The notes under the pieces: generated by a model
Told to the model about the DNA's origin: nothing
The model's input: the letters and a program-made list of their open reading frames with translations, nothing else
Databases searched by the model: none
In this document: positions 1 through 12,092 of the stretch, piece after piece
How positions within the stretch are numbered: the first letter of the stretch is position 1
How the letters are laid out: every line of letters starts with the position of its first letter
Source of the DNA: Larix sibirica
Taxonomy: Eukaryota > Streptophyta > Pinopsida > Pinales > Pinaceae
DNA length: 12,092 nt
Assembly (NCBI GenBank): GCA_004151065.3
Contig: NWUY0304379993.1
Location: forward strand, 1-12,092
Direction of reading: 5' to 3'
Translations under genes and position numbers: made by a program

Positions 1-1367
1 GGCTAAATTTCGCCCCTAAAATCATCCCTGGTGAGCCGTTGAGCTCTTCAAGAGCTCTATTAGCCAATTAACCGCCCTTCCTATGTCTCCGGACGCCGGG
101 GAGGTTAACGTGGACGTAGCGGGGCACCAATAAAAGAGGGTGTTTTGTAAACCACACGGAAAAAAAAACTGTAGTTATTAGATGTTAATTTGCACAATTT
201 GCTTCTAGTTTTCACAAACACAACTACCATCAACAATAGAATGCTGCTTGAACCAGAAGAGTGGTGGACACTTCACAGGGTGCAACCAAGCAAGTACAAT
301 CACTTTCAGTGCATGTTATGTCATTGCAAGAGATTATCTCATCAGCAGCATGTAAAACAAATTGGGCCTACAACTTCATCCATTCATTGAAACATAATAG
401 GTGTGGATCAAAGGATATGAAAAACATTGTCTTTATTTATTCTAATCTTCATCTCATCTCTCAAAAGAAAATGAATATGCTTCAGGGGTTACAAAGGATT
501 GGATGTGGATCCTAAATCTACTCAGATGCCATTAATCTTGATTTATCTGAGAGTACGTTTTCTACTAAAGGGTCTTCTCTATAGGTTTTGTCATGTTGTT
601 AAGTGGCTCTACACATAAGACTACTGGCTGTCATATATATGATGATGGTCAGACTTTCATGTGATAATCAGTGTTTTATGTAAATCATATGTTATGGAGA
701 TATCAAATATAAGTTTTAGTATCTAAAAAGTTACTGGTTTTAATTTTTAAGGGTTTTGTAATGATCTCTAAACTTATATAAGCATACATACATATATGTT
801 TGTCTGCCGTTAGTTTCTGGAAAGTTTGAAACTGTTAATTCTGGAATCTGTATTGTTTCAGAAACCTGTACCTGCTCCTCTTTCCATGTGACACAGATTC
901 ATCATCTGTGCATGAAAAGCTTTCACAGGAACAATGTTAGTTAACACTTGCCTTCATTTACAAACGATTTAAACTTGCATTTTGGAAAACAACAACAAAC
1001 AGAGTAAAGCCAACACTTTTAAGGCAGGCAAAATGTTAGTGATACAAGTAGTAGATCCCAGTACGTGAGCTGCACCTCCTAATACTCACCACAAACCTGT
1101 CACAAAAATTAAGGCAGGAAGCATGGTGTAGCTCACTGATGATGATGAAAGTAACTTGACCTATTGGCAAGGAAGTAAAGTGGCAGACTAAAGTAAAACA
1201 ATCTTCATAGTTACAAGTACCTTCAGAGAAACTATCAGGCAAGAACAATCTTTTAATTGTTGATTATATCATTTAATTGGATGGATAAACTGGTATATGA
1301 GCTTTGGTTATGTGTGGATGCCTTCTGACTTCATAGTGATGGGGCATGGAAAATGGGTCTAGACTCT
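1..1367. other. No gene recognised; GC-richer patch at the edge
   Basis: The first 160 bp are distinctly GC-richer than the rest (around CCGGACGCCGGGGAGG) and end in a short A-run near 161-169. They could be the edge of a repeat or a gene fragment continuing outside the window. A perfect palindrome lies at 41-57. From about 180 to 1367 the sequence is AT-rich with only short chance frames. Confidence 0.4.
41..57. repeat. 17-bp perfect palindrome
   Basis: GAGCTCTT and AAGAGCTC flank a single central C. Each arm itself contains the self-complementary GAGCTC. No function can be assigned. Confidence 0.9.
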
Positions 1368-1915
1368 TGATAACATCATCTTGAGGTAAAGATCTAAGAT
1401 TGATGTAGAATTTCTTCTCTTTGAAATAAAGTTTTGAGAACTTTCAAAAATGGGGTCATAATAGAAGTTCTGAGCAATATTGAAGGAGATATCCTCTCTA
1501 AAAATTGACCTTCCCGAACTCCCCATTTTGTAGATGGAAAACAGTGATCTGTCTTGCAGCAAAGGTATCTCTCTACGAAGGCATCAGATTGAGTTCACTC
1601 CATTGACATTTGAAAGAAATTTCAATCACTTTCCAGAATGGCAGAAAGGTGTCACAATAGGAGATATGATCACTGAAACTTACCTTCCAGAACAGCCCAT
1701 TTTGTTTGACACAAAATAGTGATCTGTCTTGCAGCGAGGATCTCTCTCTATTCGGAGATCAGATTGAGATTGCTCCACTACCATTTGCAAGAAAATTTCA
1801 AAAGTTTTCCCAAAAAGAGTCACAATAAAGATTCTGAGCAGTAGTGAAGGAAATATGACTTGTGAAAGTTGACATTATGGAACTGCCCATTTTTCTGCTG
1901 AATATCATTAATTAT
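1368..1915. repeat. Three tandem copies of a unit of about 175-190 bp
   Basis: AGTGATCTGTCTTGCAGC occurs at 1543 and 1718, with a diverged counterpart near 1368. Other anchors recur in all three copies: GTCATAATAGA / GTCACAATAGG / GTCACAATAAA; TCTGAGCA in copies one and three; and TTCCCGAACTCCCCATTTTG / TTCCAGAACAGCCCATTTTG / TATGGAACTGCCCATTTTT, with CCCATTTT at 1522, 1696 and 1886. The copies are substantially diverged. Open frames through them (1359-1562 minus, 1534-1719 plus) are not shared between copies, so the unit looks non-coding. Confidence 0.8.
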
Positions 1916-1992
1916 ATGCAATAAACATATTACACCCAATTCACTAATAATCACACATCATAAAGAGATATAACAACCCATAACAAAAGAAT

Positions 1993-2252
1993 TGTTCAGA
2001 AACAATAAGTATCTCTCAAGATAATATCAATAGTGATATATTTGCTCAAGTGACTCAAGTACAAATGAGGCTTAAACCTCTTATAAATAGGTACTAGAGT
2101 CATTTATGTTGTGGATCCTACAGAGGTGTGGTAGCCCTAGGGCGCACCCACTAGCCCCAAAGTGGTCCACAACTGACCATTACGGATGTATAATAAATGA
2201 GATTTAAAAGCCCTGGAGCCACAATTAGCCAACATATCTCTAACATTCCCCA
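1993..2252 (-). mobile_element. 3' LTR with polypurine tract of a decayed LTR retrotransposon
   Basis: On the minus strand AATGGGGAA immediately precedes TGTTAGAGATATG at 2245. This is a polypurine tract followed by a canonical TG start. Inside is a promoter-like CTATTTATAAGAGG (about 2081-2094). A TGAACA end near 1993 would give short TGTT/AACA inverted termini and a 253-bp LTR; an end near 1898 is also possible. The internal part would lie at higher coordinates but is not recognisable, so the superfamily is not determined. Confidence 0.5.
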
Positions 2253-3311
2253 TTAAGATTTACTTAGGGATACCAAGAAAGGGTGGCATGAAAGATATTT
2301 AAACAAGTAATTATTACATCCCAACTACCCCCTTAATTACACTTGAGAAAGATGTGGTAAACAAAAATGGCCAAATAAACATTACAATGATATCCATTTA
2401 ATGTTTCATTGGCTAGGGAATACAATAATGATGAACGTTGACAACATGACCATGACAAGGTGCAAAATAAGTTCTCATGGAAAATCACATCAACGTGAAC
2501 CTCTTTGGAACCAATGAAGCAAACAAGTGCAAACAAGACCTCCATCACATGGATTGTCTCTTGGCATGCTCTTTGGATTTGATGGTTTTAACAGCATTTT
2601 CCATAAAGAGCATCCTAGGCTTTTTGAAATGGTATTTTGATGACACAAGTGCTGTTGTAGTCATGGGATGCCCATTTCAAGACAACAATTTCAACAGGGA
2701 CATACATATCCTGTTGTCAACCTTCAATCAAATTTTAAATAAAGGATATGGCAAAGTTCAAACTTGTTTCTGTTATAGTGAGGAACAGGCAGTTTGGGAA
2801 CACAATCTCATAACTTAAAACTTAAAAGTATAATAAGAATGCGGAAATGGCTCCATCATGGTGAGATTCCATTACAGGTTAAGACTGAAATTTCCAGGAT
2901 CATGGAATCTGGTTTAAATCCTGTACTTGCACTAGTCCAGAATCCTTTATATATACTCAGCATCAATTTGAGGACGAGTTCTGGGTTATTCTGGAGTTGT
3001 TTGAAAGAAATGTAACCTGCAGAGATGGTGTATAGAAGCAACCAGCAAAAAGGCGTAAAGTTTAACCTGTTTTATGCTTGGGACAGCATAAGCAGTGATC
3101 TTTTGGAGGTTATTTTTAGCAAGAGTTAGGAGTGCTATTGATCCAGATCTCTCACACAGCATTGAGACACCTCCACAGGTGGATCAGATTTGCTAGCTGA
3201 GAGAAAGAATGAAGCATGGTTCAAAATATCGCAGAGAATCCTCCTCCAGGCTGACAGCTTCCACTAAACAGCATAGATTGCCCCCTTAAAAATGAAAATT
3301 TGATCACTGAT
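2253..3311. other. No recognised gene; possibly interior of a decayed LTR element
   Basis: Over 1 kb with only short open frames. The longest (2477-2818, plus strand, 113 codons) has no domain I recognise and is rich in Cys, Leu and Ile, as expected of chance translation. Its position next to a minus-strand 3' LTR means part of the stretch may be old element interior, but no reverse transcriptase, integrase or RNase H motif is visible. Confidence 0.4.
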
Positions 3312-3566
3312 TCATCTCTGTTTGCTGTCCTTATACTCTGTAGTTTCTTGGGGCTTCTTTTCATATACGCTTGCTGTAGATTCACAGGATGTAAATGAAT
3401 TATATGCTGCTTCTGTAGGATTTATTTTATTATGAAGCATCAGGAAAGGATTCCTGACACTTAACCCCGATATAATGCTGAGTACAGGATCTGAGCGGTG
3501 GAAAACAGCTCCAAAAATAAGCATTTTGCCAGGCTTATTGCACACTTTAAAGTACCAAGTGTCCGA
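3312..3566 (-). pseudogene. Fragment of a DEAH-box RNA helicase (HA2/C-terminal region)
   Basis: Read on the minus strand, 3438-3530 encodes GKMLIFGAVFHRSDPVLSII then SGLSVRNPFLM. This matches the helicase-associated region of plant DHX36-type DEAH/DExH helicases, where GKMLI-GAIF--LDP-L-I-AGLSVRDPFLMP is characteristic. Similarity fades afterwards (TEAAYNSFTS resembles AEAAKSQFS), and the frame ends at a stop at 3312. A possible acceptor (TTTTTGTATAAG) precedes the block. No helicase motifs I-VI and no neighbouring exons were found. It is an isolated exon-sized relic, captured or left after duplication. Confidence 0.7.
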
Positions 3567-3697
3567 TCTTATACAAAAATACAACAATGATCTTTTAGAT
3601 CCTACTCTTTGCCTGCTGATTCATAAAAACTATTTCTTGTCTTTGACAATATTGAGAAGAAGCATAAAACACATAAAGTCTAGGAAAAATATATAAC

Positions 3698-4765
3698 CTA
3701 GTAAAACTGGACTATGCTGTCTTCCAACAGAGAAAAGTTGCAAAATCCTCTAATATGAGCCCAACCTTCTTCCATAACAATTCCTTGTTTGGAAAGGTGA
3801 TCAGCTCTCTAGTTGTATGATCTCACAATATGTGTAAAACTGGTTGTTGATAAAAAAGGGTGCCATTCCTGTATGCGGGCTTTCCAATGTTCCAAGAGAA
3901 GGTTGTGTTTCCCTGCTATCCAATCTATAACTACAGATAAGTCTCCAACAATATGAGCAATAGTAATGACTTTTAGGATTGCCAGTTTTATGATGCCCCA
4001 AAGTGCAAGTAATTCGGCACGAGTATTACTTCCTGAGCCACAACCCATGCTTGCCTCAAAGTACTGATCTCTGGATATTAGAATAATAAAACCAGCACCA
4101 CAGCTTCCACCTTGTTCTGCCCCCATCAAAGAAACCCCCAGGGGAGACAGGTCTGTAAGAATAGGAGGGGCCTTCGAGCCAGTAAATCGACTGAGAGGAG
4201 TCCTATTAAAACCCGAACAAAGGCTCGAAATGAATCTGCAAGCACCCTCCAAAGAGTAGCTAATACCTTCAAAAAGTAGAGAATTCCTATAACGCCATAT
4301 GCCCCAAAAGAAAAATAAAGGAAAGGGCAAGGGATTGTGACAAACTTTATACCACTGGAAGAGACAATTCTCCATTGTGCCACTAGACTAGCTACCTGAT
4401 ATCCCATTTCTGCATGTTAATTCATCGCAAAGCTGGAGGGTGATCGAGCAATTCACCAGTAGATGATCGATTATTTCTGCTTCACTGTAGCAGAAGGTAC
4501 ATCCTATAGGACCCATCCCTCCCCGTCTCATATAGTTCTCCCCCATCAGGATTCGATTATGTAGAGTCAGCCAGATAAAACAACAAATCTTAGTAGGAAC
4601 TGGCCACTTCCAGAGGGCACGAGACCACCACTGCAACTGACCATGATTATATAAGAAAACAAGTGCATTGTAGGCCTTACGAGTTTTCACAACCCCAGTC
4701 TCCGAATCACAAGCCCACAATAGCTGATCCAAACACTCTTGAAGGCAGATTCCTACATGCCATAG
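3698..4765 (-). pseudogene. 3' end of a plant LINE: zinc-binding RT domain plus RNase H, with in-frame stops
   Basis: One continuous minus-strand frame runs from about 4765 to the stop at 3698. It encodes the C-terminal part of a non-LTR retrotransposon polyprotein. First comes the RT-associated zinc-binding domain (WSRALWKWPVPTKICCFIWL, then LHNRILMGENYMRRG, then CTFCYSEAEIIDHLLVNC). Next is the linker WGIWRYRNSLLFEG, typical of plant LINEs. Last is an RNase H-like domain (GGSCGAGFIIL, TRAELLALWG, IVGDLSVVIDWIAG, ending RADHLSKQG). Two in-frame TAG codons interrupt it, at 4388-4390 and at 3809-3811, the second just before RADHLSKQG. Upstream the frame meets TAA at 4766-4768. The usual first RNase H Asp (FDGA) reads LMGA. 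The element is 5'-truncated and inactive; no poly(A) tail is obvious at its 3' end. Confidence 0.88.
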
Positions 4766-4772
4766 TTACTTT

Positions 4773-4942
4773 TGTAGTATTACATAGTTACTTTTGTACC
4801 AGGGTTTTAATCATATTTCTTGCTGTAATCAGGGAATTGGATGGAATATACTTAGCTGCTTACTTTGCTAAGTTATAAATCTATGTAAAACAAAGTGTTT
4901 CATAAGCCAGATAGTATATAAAATTCATTTGGTATCAAAATC
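4773..4942 (+). mobile_element. Possible LTR and primer-binding-site relic
   Basis: The stretch starts TGTAGTATTACA and reaches CA at 4926-4927. Two bases later comes TGGTATCAAAATC (4930-4942), close to the TGGTATCAGAGC site complementary to initiator-Met tRNA used by many plant Ty1/copia elements. The intervening 155 bp is AT-rich, like a short LTR. No internal coding region follows, so it would be a fragment. A 16-bp phrase (CATAGTTACTTTTGTA) is duplicated at 4761 and 4783 at its left edge. Confidence 0.3.
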
Positions 4943-5506
4943 TATCTTTTTTCTCTCTTTCTCAAGCAAACACATGCACAAAAGAAGTATAGGGTACTTT
5001 GGCAGAACCTACACAGAGACCTGTTATTGAGCATATATATGTACTTCATATTAAATACATGTACAACCAAATAGTGACTAATACAGAAATTGATAGAAGC
5101 TTGGAAGAGGCACACATGTAAACAAAATAATGATTTTAATCATTGGTGCGATAGAACTATAACCATCTTTTTAAACTGGAACCAAAACTGGCATCAACTT
5201 CGGTGTTGACAACATCAATCATAAACTCTACTAGTTGATTATTAGCCACTACATAAGAAATCAAATTTCATGGCCAAAGATAAAACTTCACATATGTGCT
5301 AAACAAGCCACATATAGCACAGCTGAAGAAACTACTTCCATGGTGAACTCAATGAACAATATTGTAACCTGAGCAACGATGAAAAGAAACCGCTTGCCCT
5401 TTGCATTCATTTCACAGGGCTCACTAAAATGCGAATATATTTGTAATGAGGTTGCACCAGATTTTGACCCCTGAAGATTGAGAAAGTTGCGAAGGAATAA
5501 CCGTAA
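4943..5506 (-). other. 3' flank / 3' UTR side of the PFA-DSP gene
   Basis: About 560 bp of AT-rich sequence follows the phosphatase stop. No further coding exon with family similarity is visible. The 3' UTR presumably ends here, but no polyadenylation site is convincing. Nothing else is recognised. Confidence 0.5.
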
Positions 5507-10634
<5,128 letters not shown>

Positions 10635-10650
<16 letters not shown>

Positions 10651-11597
10651 ACGAGAATTGAGGTAATCTCCAGCTGGGTATCAAGGAGCTTCTTCATTTT
10701 ATCAGTCCTAGTCTTCTCTATGCTCTTCATGGACTGTGCCAGATTGTTCATGCTCTGTTCCATCTTATAACCAAAGGACTTGAGGGTCACCCCTCTCTTC
10801 TTAGGTCGTCTATGCACATCATCATCCTCAGTGGCACTCATGGAAGCCGAGCTGGGCTTGGATTCAATGGAGGCTGCTTCACAGATGCTATCCACATCAT
10901 CATCCTCAGAAGCCATCTCTTCTTCTTCCTCCTCTTCCTCTTCTTCTTCATGGAGCTTCTGCCCAGAAGCCCTGTGCACAATGCGCTCAACGCGCTTATA
11001 GAACAGAAATCTGGAAGTCTCCCCGTGCAACTTGGCCTTGTTGTATGACTTCTTGAGACGATTCCACTTGTATTTGCACTGGACTCCGCTGTAATTTGCG
11101 CTACAGGCAACATTGACAGCATCGGCGATTTGGCCCCAGTGGGTTTTCCCCAATCGGCCACGGCTGACATTGAAGCACATGTCTTCGAACTTGAGGAGCA
11201 GAACATCAATGGCGGTGTTGGGCCATAGCGCCTCCTTCTGGGCTCTGGAGGAGGACTCCGTCATGTCTTTTCGCTTGAGGGACAACGGGGGGCGGTTGTC
11301 GTTGGGGTTCTGGGATTGAACTGAGGGCGATGCCATGAGATTTTGTAGGACTGACTTTATGCAGGCTATGGATTCCTGCTTTGATCGAAGATGGTGCTGT
11401 TGGTGGTGATACTGGGAGGAGGTTGCCCTGGGGCTTTGCTGCACTGCGTTGAGATTGTAGTGACTGGGGGTCATGGATTCCGGTTCTAAGATTGATGAGG
11501 ATGATCCCTTCTTGTTGTTGTTGTGTTGTTGACGGTGTGGGGATGTTGTTGTACTTGGCTCCTCTATTAACTGAGGCGTCTTCACTGGATCCCCCAT
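10635..11597 (-). CDS. Trihelix (Myb/SANT-like) transcription factor, first coding exon
   Basis: This exon encodes 321 residues of a probable nuclear DNA-binding transcription factor. The N-terminal 120 residues are low complexity (Ser/Thr/Gln/His/Asn). Residues 125-207 match a plant trihelix domain: it begins WPNTAIDVLL, continues with RGRLGKTHWGQIADAV and QCKYKWNRLKKSY, and ends in FLFYKRVERI. The first two domain tryptophans are present (W125, W154) and the third aromatic position is Phe. A run of 11 Glu (217-227) and further Asp/Glu stretches follow, then a basic RRPKKRG segment (263-269, likely nuclear localisation signal). Residues 277-320 form a heptad-like helix (MEQSMNNLAQSMKSIEKTR), the C-terminal coiled coil common in trihelix proteins. 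The ATG is preceded by AAAA. The exon ends AACAAAATG|GTATGT, a strong plant donor in phase 0. Without splicing, the frame runs into repeat DNA and stops at 10506 (363 aa). Trihelix assignment is firm; the subclade and target genes are unknown. Confidence 0.85.
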
Positions 11598-11720
11598 TTT
11601 TCTGCCAACACGTTAACTTTGATTTTGAACTATAAAACTCTATCTCAAACTCTGGTGTAAAGACTTTTTCTTGGTAACTGGACCCCTTTTTATTGCTGCC
11701 CCCAGATAGTTCAACACGGC
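11598..11720 (-). promoter_or_regulatory. 5' UTR and possible core promoter of the trihelix gene
   Basis: The 120 bp before the trihelix ATG contain two weak TATA-like stretches when read on the minus strand: AATAAAAAGGGG about 90 bp upstream, and TTTTATAG about 35 bp upstream. The first is better placed to leave a short 5' UTR. No other motif is convincing, and the transcription start cannot be fixed from sequence. Confidence 0.25.
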
Positions 11721-12046
11721 TCTGAGTTGCTTTGGGTAGAGCTGAGAAAGGCTGAAAAGGATTCCCACTTTTCCATGATTTTATATTGTTTTTTATTTTC
11801 TGTTTTTATAGATCACCTTGCTATACCGTGGGGAATACATACGCCAATCTATTTGGTTCAGACTGGAGAAAGGATAATTACCAATGGTGTAAACTGGAAT
11901 CTTAAAAAAAACTGTGGTAGAATGTAATGTTTATGATGTGGATTTGATACAACCATCAATGTATGTTTGTAAATTATGCAACATGTTTATTTTTTTATTT
12001 CTATATTTTTATTGTTGCATCCAGAGGAGTGAGGTGCTCTACAAGT
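11721..12046. other. Upstream region of the trihelix gene; no gene recognised
   Basis: AT-rich sequence between the trihelix 5' region and the probable retroelement at the edge. The 66-codon plus-strand frame at 11727-11927 resembles nothing I know. Trihelix regulatory sequence may lie here and would be limited by the nearby element, but no specific binding site stands out. Confidence 0.4.
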
Positions 12047-12092
12047 ATGGGGGAGATGTTGTAACGTTTGTTTCTAAAAAAATAATTAAAAA
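12047..12092 (+). mobile_element. Polypurine tract and start of a 3' LTR, cut by the window edge
   Basis: ATGGGGGAGA (12047-12056) followed directly by TGTTGTAACG looks like the polypurine tract to 3' LTR junction of a plant LTR retrotransposon on the plus strand. The LTR would continue past the window. The upstream stretch contains no recognisable pol domain, so its interior is non-coding here or already decayed. Confidence 0.4.

Noticed and set aside
2477-2818. Plus-strand 113-codon open frame as a possible gene
   Set aside because: No domain, no splice context and no codon bias suggestive of coding; it sits beside LTR debris.
10780-11048. Plus-strand poly-Ser / poly-Phe open frames
   Set aside because: They are antisense shadows of the trihelix poly-Glu tract.
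10838-11209. Minus-strand 123-codon open frame inside the trihelix exon
   Set aside because: It is an out-of-frame shadow; the trihelix domain is clearly in the other frame.

Overview
The window looks like nuclear DNA from a seed plant with a large, repeat-rich genome. Three things support this: widely spaced short exons with GT-AG introns, a plant trihelix transcription factor, and a plant/fungal atypical dual-specificity phosphatase (PFA-DSP, Siw14-like) set among LINE and LTR-element relics. A gymnosperm would fit, but that is only an impression. No bacterial-type features (operons, Shine-Dalgarno sites, CRISPR) are present.

Both recognisable host genes lie on the minus strand, one behind the other. 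A trihelix gene has its ATG at 11597 and a large first coding exon ending at a GTATGT donor after 10635. It is followed by an array of about 113-bp tandem repeats (about 9583-10650), interrupted by a 252-bp insertion (10133-10384). The repeats copy the last 18 bases of the trihelix exon together with its 5' splice site. Directly after the array begins a PFA-DSP gene that can be assembled by eye from five exons: 9264-9478, 8705-8798, 5994-6051, 5829-5872 and 5507-5656. All exon joins are in frame and have GT/AG borders. The predicted protein is about 186 residues and keeps the family fold signatures, but the catalytic loop reads HCKTGK|CPTS instead of the family HCxRGKHRTG. The invariant CX5R arginine is therefore a proline. 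This gene is either a pseudophosphatase or a young pseudogene, and it is the most interesting item here.

The rest, from about 1 to 5000, is decayed repeat DNA. It holds the 3' end of a minus-strand LINE (zinc-knuckle domain plus RNase H, with in-frame stops; 3698-4765), a fragment of a DEAH-box RNA helicase exon (3312-3566), a minus-strand 3' LTR with polypurine tract (about 1993-2252), a possible LTR/primer-binding-site relic (4773-4942) and a triple tandem repeat of about 175-190 bp (1368-1915). Intron 2 of the phosphatase (5.9-8.7 kb) carries a 213-bp tandem duplication. At the right edge, a polypurine tract and probable LTR start (12047-12092) mark another element running out of the window, about 450 bp upstream of the trihelix ATG.

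No shared pathway between the two genes can be read from the sequence. Their link is physical: same strand, very close spacing, and a splice-site-bearing repeat array between them that could allow read-through or chimeric transcripts.
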